IMG/VR virus record: IMGVR_UViG_3300017922_000133
Location: 1-44,970 of that record
Source of the DNA: a virus
DNA: 44,970 bases
Strand: one strand, 5' to 3'
Position 1 is the stretch's first letter. Each line of letters opens with the position of its first letter. This document shows positions 29,519 through 38,713 of the stretch, piece after piece. Both the position numbers and the translations under genes were made by a program. The notes below the pieces were generated by a model. It did not search any database. It saw only the letters and a program-made list of their open reading frames with translations, and was not told the origin of the DNA.

Positions 29519-29932
29519 TTGGCTACAAAAGTAGATGAAGTTTTTATACCAGAAATTAAAGAGGTTTATGTTGGAAAAGAAAAATTTGAAGTGGGTCCGC
29601 TTGTTAGAGCTAAATATGGAAAACTGATAAATATCTTTGCAGAATTAGTTTTAAATTTAGATCAAGAAATTTTAGAAAATGCTGAAGATAATATACCTGA
29701 TTTGATTAGTGTTATAAGTGAAGAAGCATTATTAAAGCTATATTCAGCAGTTTTAGATAAAGATGAGGAATGGGTTAATAATAATTTATTAATTTCTCAG
29801 GAGATAAAATTATTTGGTGTTATTTTAGAAGTTAATGATATAGAGATGATCGTTGAAAATTTTACAAAAGTTCTGCAGTGGAAAGCAATGATTCAGAGGG
29901 CAAAGACCAAGTTACAGAGTTCGAAGCAATAG
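29519..29932 (+). CDS. Tail assembly chaperone (gpG-like)
   Basis: A 137-residue acidic protein in the position of lambda G, between tube and tape measure genes. It is mostly helical (EKFEVGPLVRAKYGKLINIF, EEALLKLYSAVLDKDEEWVN). The TTG at 29519 follows GGAGGA by six to seven bases. Near its end the heptamer A AAT TTT (29857-29863) allows a -1 shift into the frame of the next entry, so two products are expected, G alone and a G-T fusion. It would coat the tape measure protein during tail assembly. Confidence 0.8.
   Translation: MATKVDEVFIPEIKEVYVGKEKFEVGPLVRAKYGKLINIFAELVLNLDQEILENAEDNIPDLISVISEEALLKLYSAVLDKDEEWVNNNLLISQEIKLFGVILEVNDIEMIVENFTKVLQWKAMIQRAKTKLQSSKQ
29857..29863 (+). other. -1 ribosomal frameshift heptamer in tail chaperone gene
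   Basis: A AAT TTT fits X-XXY-YYZ in the chaperone's reading frame. The -1 frame is closed by a TGA at 29854-29856 and opens exactly at the heptamer, staying open to 30210. This position between tube and tape measure genes is where siphoviruses have a programmed frameshift. Confidence 0.75.
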
Positions 29933-30210
29933 AAAAAATAGCTAGTACTTATTCAATGCCACCTGATGAAGTGATCTGGAAATATACCAAAAAACAAATT
30001 GAAGAAATATATATACAAATTCAAAAACGGGAGACTAAAGAAATTAATCTTGAATATAAAATGATCAGAGCTACTAGAACACAAAATCCACCAGAAAACT
30101 TTTTAGAAACTGGTAAGTCTAAAAAAATTAATAATAATGGTCAAGACACTGGAGTTGGCTCAGATGAAGAGTTGAAGAATCATAATCCTAATTTAAAGAT
30201 CAGGAGGTGA
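29863..30210 (+). CDS. Tail assembly chaperone, frameshifted (gpT-like) extension
   Basis: The -1 frame extension of the tail chaperone, about 115 residues, to make a fusion near 230 residues. It contains FEAIEKIASTYSMPPDEVIW, then KYTKKQIEEIYIQIQKRETK and a Lys/Asn-rich tail. An internal GTG at 29878 has no ribosome site, so expression by frameshifting is the better explanation. It ends four bases before the tape measure gene. In lambda the T part links the chaperone to the tube protein. Confidence 0.75.
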   Translation, partial: YKSSAVESNDSEGKDQVTEFEAIEKIASTYSMPPDEVIWKYTKKQIEEIYIQIQKRETKEINLEYKMIRATRTQNPPENFLETGKSKKINNNGQDTGVGSDEELKNHNPNLKIRR

Positions 30211-30214
30211 GCTT

Positions 30215-32875
30215 ATGGCTTATAATGCAGGTGCTATAGTTACAAACTTTACAGCTGGAGTAAAAGATTTTAAAGCAGGTATTAAAACAGCTAAAGAAGA
30301 GTTATCTGGATTGGCAAAGTCAGTATCAAAAACAGGAACTAAGCTAAAATCGGCTGGTTCTACAATGACTAAGAATATAACAGCACCGCTTGTAGCCATA
30401 GGAGCTGCAGCTGGTAAATTCGGGATTGAGTTTGAAAATTCTATGACTCAATCTCTTTCTATTATGGGTGATGTTTCTAAAAAGATGCAAACTCAAATGG
30501 AAAATACAGCTAGAGAGGTTGCTTTATCAACCGATAAGTCAGCAAAAGAAGCTGCAGATTCATATTATTATCTGGCATCTGCTGGTATGGATGCAGCTGA
30601 AGCAATGGAAGCTTTACCGAAAGTTGCTGAATTTGCTACAGCTGGTAATTTTGATATGGCCACAGCTACTGATCTTTTAACTGATGCTCAAAGTGCTTTA
30701 GGTTTAGCAGCAGAAGATACTGCTGAACATATGGAAAATATGCAGCGTGTATCTGATGTATTAACTCAGGCTCAAAATATGGCTAATGCTAGCACGCAGC
30801 AGTTTTCTGAAGCAATGACTAATCAAGCAGGTGCAGCTTTAAAAGCTACGGGTAAGGATATAGAAGAAGGTACGGCTTTATTAGCAGTTTTTGCTGATAT
30901 GGGTATAAAAGGTTCTGAAGCTGGTAATATGCTTTCTAGAACACTCACTTATTTAACTGATGCTCAAAATAAAAATAAAGGTATGTGGGAAGAACATAAT
31001 GTGAGTATTTATGATTCTGAAGGCAATATGAAACATATAGCTGACATTATAGAAATGCTAGAGAATAAATTATCAGGAATGTCTGATCAACAAAAAGCAA
31101 CAACTTTAAAACAGCTAGGTTTTAATGCTGAAACTCAAAGAACCATTAACTTATTAATGGGTACTTCTGAACAAGTTAGACAGTATGAAACTGAATTAAG
31201 AAATGCAGGTGGAGCAACAAAAGATATTGCAAATAAACAAATGAAATCTATGCAGAAAAGGCTAGGTTTATTAAAAGATGGCTTAATTGATGCTGCTTTA
31301 TCAATTTATGACATGCTAGAGCCTGCTATATCAAATGTGTTACTTCCTATATTCCAAGCTTTAGTCGGTGGTATTAGAAAAGTGGCGGGTTGGTTAGGTA
31401 ATTTACCTGAGCCAATACAAGCTATTATTGGTGTAATTGGAATGTTGGCAGCGGCCATTGGTCCTGTTCTTGTAGTAGTCGGAACTATTATGACAACTAT
31501 AGCACCTTTAATACCTACCATTACAGCAGTTGGTTCAGCAATCATGGCTCTGGGAGCTGGCCCACTTGTTGCAATTGTTGCGGCTGTTATTGGAGTTATT
31601 GCTATATTTTCAAAATGGCATAAAGAAATTTTAGGATTCATTAAATTTATGGGCGACGTATTTGTTTCATTTTTTACTGAGTTACCAGAAATTATCGGGT
31701 TCTATTGGAATGCCGCTGTTGATATAACAAAAACTATTCTAAATAAATTAAAAAATGAAATTAGTAATGCTTTATATAACATTGGTAAAATTGTTGATTC
31801 AGCCTGGAGTACTGTCAAAAAATATACCTTAAATGGCTGGAATGCTATTAAAAATATAATCAATAATGTTTTAAGTGTTATTACTACTCTTTTTTTAAAC
31901 TGGACACCAGCTGGGCAGATAATCAAATACTGGGATCAAATTTTAGCTTATACTCAGGAAGTTTGGGGTCAAGTTAGAGATTATATAGCTGAAATATGGG
32001 CCAGCATAATTGAGACAATATCCAATTCCCCTTTAGTAAATGCTATCAAAGAAGTTTATGGAAGCATAAAAGATACTATTATTAATGTGTTTAAAGCTAT
32101 GGTGGATAATATTAGTAATGCTTGGAATACAATAACAGGTTATATAACTGATTCTTCTATCTGGAATAGTGCAATAAATACATTCCAAAATTTTGTTAAT
32201 AGTTTTATAAATATTTTTAGTAAAATAGCCCAGACTATCAATGATGTTTGGAATGATGTCATTGATTTCACAGTAAATGCATTTAAAATCGTTGCTGAAG
32301 ATATGAAAGAAATGTTCAATGAAGTTGTAGATTGGATTCCAGGTAAAATTGGCCAAATAGTAGATGGAATTAAAGTATTCTGGACAGATGTTTATGACTA
32401 TTTATCAAATCAGGATTTATACTCTATAGGTAGAAATATAATAGGCAGTTTAGCTGAGGGCGTTAGATCTGCTATGAATAAAGTTGTTAGTTCTGTGAAA
32501 GATGTAGCTTCTGGTTTAACAGATGCAGCAAAAAAAGCATTAGGTATTAATTCACCTTCTAAAGTTTTTACTGAAATAGGTATAAATATAGGACAGGGTA
32601 TGCAGCAGGGTCTTGAAAAAGAAGAATCAAATTTAGCAGAAAAAATGAGTTCTATTAAGAATAAGTTAACGACTTCTATGAATATAAAAGCTACACAGGT
32701 AAATCCTATGGCTGAAAAAGCTGTTAGTAGTATTAATAACTCTACTTCTAAAGTTTATAATAATTTTCAACCAACAGTAAATTTAGATACTAATAATAGA
32801 ATTTCAAAATCTGATGAACGAAGACAACAGGAAAAACTAATGCGAAAGCTTGGAGCAGAATATGGTATGAAGTAG
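30215..32875 (+). CDS. Tail tape measure protein
   Basis: An 886-residue protein that sets tail length. Residues 1-370 match the TP901-type core: AYNAGAIVTNFTAGVKDFKA, SMTKNITAPLVAIGAAAGKF-like start (TMTKNITAPLVAIGAAAGKF), KSAKEAADSYYYLASAGMDA and GSEAGNMLSRTLTYLTDAQN. A hydrophobic stretch follows at about 395-470. The rest has Trp-rich helical repeats (AWSTVKKYTLNGWNAIKNII, SNAWNTITGYITDSSIWNSA), and ends with INSPSKVFTEIGINIGQGMQ. AGGAGGTGAGC precedes the ATG. From the usual scaling, a tail of about 130 nm is expected. Confidence 0.95.
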   Translation: MAYNAGAIVTNFTAGVKDFKAGIKTAKEELSGLAKSVSKTGTKLKSAGSTMTKNITAPLVAIGAAAGKFGIEFENSMTQSLSIMGDVSKKMQTQMENTAREVALSTDKSAKEAADSYYYLASAGMDAAEAMEALPKVAEFATAGNFDMATATDLLTDAQSALGLAAEDTAEHMENMQRVSDVLTQAQNMANASTQQFSEAMTNQAGAALKATGKDIEEGTALLAVFADMGIKGSEAGNMLSRTLTYLTDAQNKNKGMWEEHNVSIYDSEGNMKHIADIIEMLENKLSGMSDQQKATTLKQLGFNAETQRTINLLMGTSEQVRQYETELRNAGGATKDIANKQMKSMQKRLGLLKDGLIDAALSIYDMLEPAISNVLLPIFQALVGGIRKVAGWLGNLPEPIQAIIGVIGMLAAAIGPVLVVVGTIMTTIAPLIPTITAVGSAIMALGAGPLVAIVAAVIGVIAIFSKWHKEILGFIKFMGDVFVSFFTELPEIIGFYWNAAVDITKTILNKLKNEISNALYNIGKIVDSAWSTVKKYTLNGWNAIKNIINNVLSVITTLFLNWTPAGQIIKYWDQILAYTQEVWGQVRDYIAEIWASIIETISNSPLVNAIKEVYGSIKDTIINVFKAMVDNISNAWNTITGYITDSSIWNSAINTFQNFVNSFINIFSKIAQTINDVWNDVIDFTVNAFKIVAEDMKEMFNEVVDWIPGKIGQIVDGIKVFWTDVYDYLSNQDLYSIGRNIIGSLAEGVRSAMNKVVSSVKDVASGLTDAAKKALGINSPSKVFTEIGINIGQGMQQGLEKEESNLAEKMSSIKNKLTTSMNIKATQVNPMAEKAVSSINNSTSKVYNNFQPTVNLDTNNRISKSDERRQQEKLMRKLGAEYGMK

Positions 32876-32883
32876 GTGAAATT

Positions 32884-33687
32884 ATGATTATAGAAATAAT
32901 TAATAAAAAAAATGAAATATTACGCCTTCCGGATCCAAAGGGCTATATTTTACAAGAGTGGGATGGTTTTGCATATCCTACTCATTCTTTAATAACTGAG
33001 AGAGCACCTAACCAATATGGAGAGACAATAATTAATAAAATATTTAGTTCTAGAGACTTGAATATTCAGTTTATAATCAAAGGAGAAAACAGACAACAAG
33101 TATTTAATCGGAGAAGAGAGATCTTAAATATTTTAAATCCAATTGAAAAAGGTGGAGTCTTAAAATGGATTCAATTAAATAATAAAAATTATGAAATTGA
33201 TGTAGAACTTGAGTCATTGAATATGCCTGGAGGTAAAGCACAGGCCAACAGCTTTCAAACAGTACAAATATCCTTAAGAGCACCATTTCCTTTTTGGAGA
33301 AAAGCTACTCCGAAAAATATTGATTTGATTTTTGATAATAATGTAGATGTATTTAATGATGGAGATGTAGAGACTGCTCCAGTTTATAAAATAAAAGGAC
33401 CTGTCTTAAATCCTATTATTAAAAATCTAACTTCTTCTACAAAAATTAAAATTAATCATTATCTTAAATCATCAGAATGTATAACTATTAACACTTCTTT
33501 TGGCAATAAAAATATTATTTTTGAAGATGAAAATAATAATAAATACAAAGCTTTAAACTTAATGGATATAGACTCAGTTTTTTCTTTCTTATCTAAAGGC
33601 AGAAATACCATTCTTTTTGAAGGGTCAGAAACTACTTCAGAAACTAATGCAAATATTAGTTTTCATGATCTATTTATAGGAGTATAA
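32884..33687 (+). CDS. Distal tail protein (Dit-like)
   Basis: A 267-residue baseplate hub protein. ERAPNQYGETIINKIFSSRD, then INRQQVFNRRREILNILNPI-type helix (here ENRQQVFNRRREILNILNPI), then GGVLKWIQLNNKNYEIDVEL are typical of the siphovirus tail component family. It would join the tube tip to the receptor-binding and Gp37-like proteins encoded next. TAGGTGAAATT precedes the ATG. Confidence 0.85.
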   Translation: MIIEIINKKNEILRLPDPKGYILQEWDGFAYPTHSLITERAPNQYGETIINKIFSSRDLNIQFIIKGENRQQVFNRRREILNILNPIEKGGVLKWIQLNNKNYEIDVELESLNMPGGKAQANSFQTVQISLRAPFPFWRKATPKNIDLIFDNNVDVFNDGDVETAPVYKIKGPVLNPIIKNLTSSTKIKINHYLKSSECITINTSFGNKNIIFEDENNNKYKALNLMDIDSVFSFLSKGRNTILFEGSETTSETNANISFHDLFIGV

Positions 33688-33707
33688 AAAATAAGGAGTG
33701 ATTTATT

Positions 33708-34130
33708 ATGGCAGGAAGTTTAACAAATATAGGTGAAGAATTGGCGTTAAATTTATTGTTAAGGAATTCTGGAACACAGCCTACTGATATTTTCATAGGT
33801 TTGGCTACAAACAGTCCAAGTAGCAATCCATTGGGTGAGGATAGTGTATTAGCTGATGTGGATGAGGTAGATGATTTAGGTTATGCGAAGCAAGAAGTAG
33901 TTTTCTCAGCACCAGTTAAAATAGAAAATGATATTTCTGCTGTGGAAAATAATTCACAAATAGAGTTTGGGCCTTGGGAAGAAGATGAAGATATTGGAGT
34001 TAATTATGCCTTTTTAGTTGATAATAATGACAATCTTATAGGAATATTTGAATTACCATCAGTTAAAGAACCTGTTAGTGGTGAGTCATTAATAATTGTG
34101 GAAAATAACTGTACATTTGGCTTGAATTAA
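33708..34130 (+). CDS. Small tail-associated protein, paralogue 1
   Basis: A 140-residue beta-rich protein, MAGSLTNIGEELALNLLLRN, DIFIGLATNSPSSNPLGEDS, ending SGESLIIVENNCTFGLN. It shares its plan (N-terminal helix, the 'F-I-x-L-A-T/S' strand, a middle jelly-roll-like stretch and a terminal G-D/E-x-L-I-I strand pair) with the proteins at 34146 and 34570. Phages carry such small tail-fibre or tip proteins between Dit and the fibres. Precise role unknown. Confidence 0.65.
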   Translation: MAGSLTNIGEELALNLLLRNSGTQPTDIFIGLATNSPSSNPLGEDSVLADVDEVDDLGYAKQEVVFSAPVKIENDISAVENNSQIEFGPWEEDEDIGVNYAFLVDNNDNLIGIFELPSVKEPVSGESLIIVENNCTFGLN

Positions 34131-34145
34131 TAGGGGGTTAACAAA

Positions 34146-34556
34146 ATGAGTAAACTTAGTAATAAAACCAAAGAAGATATAATAAATAATTTTTTTCTTA
34201 ATCAGCAAGTTAGTTATGGAGAAAATGTATTTATAACTTTAGTTTCAGATTTAACAACAGAAGAAGAACTAAGTCTAAATTCTAGTAACATTGATGAAAT
34301 TGCTAAAGAAAGAAAAGCACTTAATTTTGTGAACCCTCATTTTGAAAGTGGAGTTGGTTATAAAACAAATAATTCTGAGAATATATTGGTTGAAATCGAC
34401 TCGATAGAAGCAAAGAATTTAAAATATATGGTTATTATGGATAGCTTGATAGATGGTAATGTTGTTGCTTGGATTACTTTAGATATTATAAAGCAGGTTC
34501 TTCCAGGTGATTTGATAGAGATTGAACAAAACAAAATGGAAATAATAATCAATTAG
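34146..34556 (+). CDS. Small tail-associated protein, paralogue 2
   Basis: A 136-residue relative of the flanking proteins. The N-terminal helix (KLSNKTKEDIINNFFLNQQV) leads to NVFITLVSDLTTEEELSLNS, and the protein ends PGDLIEIEQNKMEIIIN, matching the terminal strand pair of its neighbours. AGGGGGTTAAC precedes the ATG. Likely a baseplate or fibre-attachment protein; not assigned further. Confidence 0.6.
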   Translation: MSKLSNKTKEDIINNFFLNQQVSYGENVFITLVSDLTTEEELSLNSSNIDEIAKERKALNFVNPHFESGVGYKTNNSENILVEIDSIEAKNLKYMVIMDSLIDGNVVAWITLDIIKQVLPGDLIEIEQNKMEIIIN

Positions 34557-34569
34557 AGGAGAGATGAAA

Positions 34570-34923
34570 ATGATTATTGACAGTTATGTTAATACGATGT
34601 TAAGTGGTTTTTTGCCAGAATCTGTTGAATTGGCTCTTCACTCAGATGAGCCTGTTATAGGTTCAAATTTAAATGAATTATCTGGTGGGGATTATGTTAG
34701 AAAAACTATTGAATTTGAAAGTGCTGCAAATAATAGGATAGTTAGTAATACTAATGCGGTTACTTTTGAGAACTTGCCTGCATCAGTTATTTCTTATATT
34801 TCAATTTGTGATAGTTCGGATGGAAGCATTGTCTGTTATGATGAATTTGCACCTAATTTAAATGTTGTTTCAGGTGATATTTTAGAAATTGCTGTTGGGG
34901 ACTTACAAATTACAATAAATTAA
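34570..34923 (+). CDS. Small tail-associated protein, paralogue 3
   Basis: A 117-residue protein starting MIIDSYVNTMLSGFLPESVE, with LALHSDEPVIGSNLNELSGG, DYVRKTIEFESAANNRIVSN and a final SGDILEIAVGDLQITIN. This is the clearest member of the family of small phage tail proteins with the E-L-S-G-G-x-Y-x-R motif. The ATG at 34570 is eight bases after GAGGAG; ATG 34564 is too close. It is the third in a row of related genes before the first large fibre. Confidence 0.65.
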   Translation: MIIDSYVNTMLSGFLPESVELALHSDEPVIGSNLNELSGGDYVRKTIEFESAANNRIVSNTNAVTFENLPASVISYISICDSSDGSIVCYDEFAPNLNVVSGDILEIAVGDLQITIN

Positions 34924-34936
34924 GGAGGTTACATTT

Positions 34937-37111
34937 ATGGCTTATTCTGGAGGCACAGGTACTTCTAGCGACCCTTATTTAATAGGAAACTTAACTGACC
35001 TGCAAAATATAAATCAAAATAGTAGTAGTTATTTTAAGCTGACTTCAGATATTTTAATTGACTTTAACGATACTTGGAATATGATTAATTCTTTTTCTGG
35101 AGTTCTTGACGGTAATGAGTATAAGGTCACTTTTAATAGAAATTTAGGAGATGGTGTTGATCCATTTAGAGATTTTGCTCTTTTTAACCAAGTTTCAGGG
35201 ATAGTAAAAAATTTAAAAATAAACGGGAGAATGAATTTAGTTTGGGGTGATGGAATTAGTTTTGTTGCAGTTGATTTGCTGCAGGGAGGGTTAATAGAAA
35301 ATATCGTTGCTGAAGTGGAATTTTATTCTACCTTTGGGTCAGATACTTTTATGACAAGTGACGGACTTGCTGGTCTGGTTGTAAATTCACAAGGGATCAT
35401 TAGGCATTGCAAGGTAAATATACTGGCTAAACGACATCCTGAAGATACAAGTCATCCTGATACTACTGATTATCCAATTGATTCGATAAGTCCAATATGT
35501 AATTCCATGAGTTCTCCTGGTTATCAAGAGCTACCTCAGTTTGATGATGGTGCAGTAATTGGTGGTATTTATGAATGTGAGGCTTCTGGTGAAGTTTATG
35601 GTGGGACCGTTTCTGGGCTTGTTAATTCTGTAGAATTTGATGGATATAGTTTTGGATTTGAGAATTGTTTTTCTGATCTTAATTTAAATATTATTGGACG
35701 TAATGGTACTGGTGCAGGTTTAATTGATTCGACTAGGTTAAGGCAACCCGAATTAACAGGAGACATGGTCATAGAAAATTGTGTTTTTGTAGGTAATATA
35801 AAAACACTTGACGATAGATCTATATCTGATTCTATAGCTGGATTAGTAGAAAAATTTGCTGGGAATTGTGAGTTTATAAGCTGTTATTATAATTCTGATA
35901 AAGTAAATTATCCATCAGTGCCAACCGGAACTACTTATGCTACCTTAACAAACTCTGGTGCCCGAACAACTAGTGAATTAACAGAGCCTTTTGATCCTTC
36001 AACTTATGTTAATTGGAATTTCAATAGTATATGGAAATATATAAACTCTGAAAAATATCCGGTTATTTTTGTTCCACTAATTACAAAATCACAATTAGTT
36101 AAATTATCAGATAAGGAATTATTTTATCCTAAAGCTGGTTCTCCGGAGGTTACAATTACTGAGATTCTTTCAGCTGATGAAACTACTGCTATGAGTGTAG
36201 ATAATGTTGAAAACTTACCAGATGCGCCTAATATAATTACTTTATTTGATAGTGAGAGTTTTGAAAGCATTATTTATGAAGAAATTGACAAGAATAATAG
36301 TCAATTATTGAATTTAGAAAGAGGAGTAGACGGTACTGTAAAAGAATGGCCTATAGGAACATCAGCAAGCAGATTATTTACTGCAGAAGACCAAACAAGA
36401 TTACTTTCATTTATTAAAGAAATCGAATTGGTTTTAAAAAACAATGATATGTGGAGGGGCTTTAAAAAAATTACCAGTTTGGGTCGAGAATCTTTTAAAG
36501 GCTATTCTAATCAAATTACTGGGGCTTTTAGTATAAATATAACACCAAATCTAATAACTAATGAATTTAGCTTAGAAAGTGATGTTATGAAGGGTAACAC
36601 GCAGGTTGATTTATTTATAAATGCAACTACCTTTCCAATTTATATAGATTTGATTACCACTGCTGATGGTACTTCTTTAATTGATAATGGAGCAGTTGAA
36701 GTGACTGCTGCTGGAGTAAATACTTTCACATTAAACTCAGCCGCAGAATTAATTCAGTTTGATGCTGTAATGTATTCTGATAGTGGGGGTACAACTGAAA
36801 TAGTTAGGAATACTTTTGATATTAAAGGTGCCACTATTGTCTCAATTGATTCAGTTACTGATGGTGATGGATGGTTATATACTACTGTGAATTTTAACGG
36901 TTATGATCAAGTCTGGGGCGAGATAGAGGATTTAACAGGAAATAGCATATCAGCTGCACCACAACCAACAGATACTACTGGAGATAACTTCTGGATAGAT
37001 TTTGATTCGGCTAAAACAGCTGGAACAGAGTTTAAAGTTGTAATTTACGAAACAGACGCTTTAATTAATAAATTAGATGAAATGTCTGCAACTGTTCAAG
37101 CAGCCTCTTAG
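34937..37111 (+). CDS. Tail fibre with GLUG-type beta-helix
   Basis: A 724-residue fibre or receptor-binding protein. It opens with AYSGGTGTSSDPYLIGNLTD, the usual start of secreted GLUG-repeat adhesins, followed by LTSDILIDFNDTWNMINSFS and GVLDGNEYKVTFNR, then irregular beta-helix coils to about residue 370. A central module (about 395-480: LPDAPNIITLFDSESFESII, LLNLERGVDGTVKEWPIGTS) recurs in the next gene. The last 250 residues are beta-rich and end in a helix. It probably mediates adsorption to the host envelope. AAGGAGG precedes the ATG. Confidence 0.8.
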   Translation: MAYSGGTGTSSDPYLIGNLTDLQNINQNSSSYFKLTSDILIDFNDTWNMINSFSGVLDGNEYKVTFNRNLGDGVDPFRDFALFNQVSGIVKNLKINGRMNLVWGDGISFVAVDLLQGGLIENIVAEVEFYSTFGSDTFMTSDGLAGLVVNSQGIIRHCKVNILAKRHPEDTSHPDTTDYPIDSISPICNSMSSPGYQELPQFDDGAVIGGIYECEASGEVYGGTVSGLVNSVEFDGYSFGFENCFSDLNLNIIGRNGTGAGLIDSTRLRQPELTGDMVIENCVFVGNIKTLDDRSISDSIAGLVEKFAGNCEFISCYYNSDKVNYPSVPTGTTYATLTNSGARTTSELTEPFDPSTYVNWNFNSIWKYINSEKYPVIFVPLITKSQLVKLSDKELFYPKAGSPEVTITEILSADETTAMSVDNVENLPDAPNIITLFDSESFESIIYEEIDKNNSQLLNLERGVDGTVKEWPIGTSASRLFTAEDQTRLLSFIKEIELVLKNNDMWRGFKKITSLGRESFKGYSNQITGAFSINITPNLITNEFSLESDVMKGNTQVDLFINATTFPIYIDLITTADGTSLIDNGAVEVTAAGVNTFTLNSAAELIQFDAVMYSDSGGTTEIVRNTFDIKGATIVSIDSVTDGDGWLYTTVNFNGYDQVWGEIEDLTGNSISAAPQPTDTTGDNFWIDFDSAKTAGTEFKVVIYETDALINKLDEMSATVQAAS

Positions 37112-37123
37112 GTGGTGATATAA

Positions 37124-37675
37124 ATGAGCTATAATACTGAAAGCTCGAAATATAATATAAATAGCAAATATAATTCTATTAGTTCATCTGATATTTACGA
37201 AGAGATTAGCATTTCTTCTCATAGTGATATTAGTATTGAATTATCCTTATTAAAATCAGTTGGTCCTTTGACTCCAATTAATATTGAGACTCAAATAAGT
37301 GTGTTAACTTATAATTTGTTTGACCCATTACCACGCGCCTTTTTACCAGAACCAGGTTCTCCTAGAACTGATTTAGTTGAAGATTTAGATACTGAACTTA
37401 AAGTTTTGGATTCATCTGTTTTGCCAGATCCACCAAATATATTAACTATTTATGATAGGAATAATAATTTTGAGACTATAATTTACAATAAAATAGAAGG
37501 TAATTTAATTAAAGAACTAACACGTGAAATAAATGGTAGCAAATTAGAATGGGGAGCACATTGTTATGTTAGCAGAAATTTTACTTCTTACGATCATTTA
37601 TTTTTACTTGATTCTTTAAAAGATATACGAAAAATTTTATATAAAGAGGGCATTATTGAACTGGATGTGAAATGA
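37124..37675 (+). CDS. Tail fibre adaptor module protein
   Basis: A 183-residue protein. The first 80 residues are Ser/Ile-rich and repetitive (SKYNINSKYNSISSSDIYEE). The rest carries the module LPDPPNILTIYDRNNNFETI ... LTREINGSKLEWGAHCYVSR followed by NFTSYDHLFLLDSLKDIR, clearly related to residues 395-480 of the upstream fibre. Such modules are common in phage tail proteins and probably attach parts of the fibre. TAGGTGGTGA precedes the ATG. Confidence 0.7.
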   Translation: MSYNTESSKYNINSKYNSISSSDIYEEISISSHSDISIELSLLKSVGPLTPINIETQISVLTYNLFDPLPRAFLPEPGSPRTDLVEDLDTELKVLDSSVLPDPPNILTIYDRNNNFETIIYNKIEGNLIKELTREINGSKLEWGAHCYVSRNFTSYDHLFLLDSLKDIRKILYKEGIIELDVK

Positions 37676-37676
37676 G

Positions 37677-38708
37677 ATGAAACGTTATGACATAAATAAT
37701 TATGATATTCCTTTTAACGATTTTTCTCCTTATATAAAAATCGACTATCGAAGTAAAGCAGTATTAAAATCTCCTATAAATTACAAATTGAAAATAGCAT
37801 TTAAGGCTAATTCTTTCTATCAAAGTAATTTAGCTACTAACTTGAGTGTAAGCTTTAATGCTGCTTCACAACTTGAAATGCCTTTATATAAAAAACACGA
37901 GGTTCTAAGTGAGTTAGTATTAACAGCTGAAAGTAGAGTATCAATTAATTTAAAATCAACATCACTTAGAGCTATTTTGATGATATTATCTCCAGACTTT
38001 GATGTGCTTTCTTTTTTAGAAACTTATCAAGATTTTGTATGGAATTATCGATGGAGAAATGTAGACAATTTTGAAGTTTCAATTAGTAAATTTAAAGATG
38101 AGAGTAAATTTTTAATTACAGGGAATTATATAGCAGTTAAAAGAGGAGAATTTGTTAAAGCTGGCAAGATTAAAGATAGAGAATTAACAATTAATGCAAA
38201 TGGAGAATTTATAAAAGCTAGAGGTAAAGGCTTAGGTGAGATATTTGAAAATAGAATAGCTTTTAATGGAGTTAATGAGGGTAATGGTTATGATAGTTTT
38301 TCTGGTCCAGCTGAGTCAGCCATGAAACATTATGTAAATGTTAATGTTCAAAATCCAAATGATATCAGGCGAAAAGTACAGAATTTAATAATCGAAGATG
38401 ATCGTCATAAAGGAAGAGTTATAAATTATAGAGCTCGATTTCAGAAATTATCTGAGATACTTTACGATATAAGTAAAATTAGTGGTTTGGGTTGGGATTT
38501 AGTTTTGGATTTAAAAACTAAGGAAATAATTTTTAAGGTTTTGAAAGCTAAAATAAGAAAAGGAATAATATTTAGTCCTAATTTTGATTCAATTACAATG
38601 CTTAATTATAAAGAATCATCAAATAAGAATGAAAACACAGCATTAGTTGCTGGACAAGGTGAAGGTGCTGAGCGAATGTTACTTGAGGTAAATAGGAATG
38701 AGGTGTAA
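37677..38708 (+). CDS. Gp37-like tail protein, N-terminal half
   Basis: A 343-residue protein. From about residue 100 it matches the N-terminal half of the siphovirus ReqiPepy6 Gp37-like family: DVLSFLETYQDFVWNYRWRN, NFEVSISKFKDESKFLITGN, ANGEFIKARGKGLGEIFENR, AMKHYVNVNVQNPNDIRRKV, SGLGWDLVLDLKTKEIIFKV and NTALVAGQGEGAERMLLEV. In the family the chain continues after G-x-G-E-G-x-x-R with a second half; here a stop comes at once. That second half appears at the C-terminus of the next gene. Residues 1-95 are a separate beta region. The start has only a weak ribosome site and lies one base after the upstream stop. Confidence 0.78.
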   Translation: MKRYDINNYDIPFNDFSPYIKIDYRSKAVLKSPINYKLKIAFKANSFYQSNLATNLSVSFNAASQLEMPLYKKHEVLSELVLTAESRVSINLKSTSLRAILMILSPDFDVLSFLETYQDFVWNYRWRNVDNFEVSISKFKDESKFLITGNYIAVKRGEFVKAGKIKDRELTINANGEFIKARGKGLGEIFENRIAFNGVNEGNGYDSFSGPAESAMKHYVNVNVQNPNDIRRKVQNLIIEDDRHKGRVINYRARFQKLSEILYDISKISGLGWDLVLDLKTKEIIFKVLKAKIRKGIIFSPNFDSITMLNYKESSNKNENTALVAGQGEGAERMLLEVNRNEV

Positions 38709-38713
38709 AAATT

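Noticed and set aside
29878-30210. Independent start of the second tail chaperone frame at GTG 29878
   Set aside because: No ribosome site, and a well-formed -1 heptamer exactly at the limit of the open frame explains expression better.
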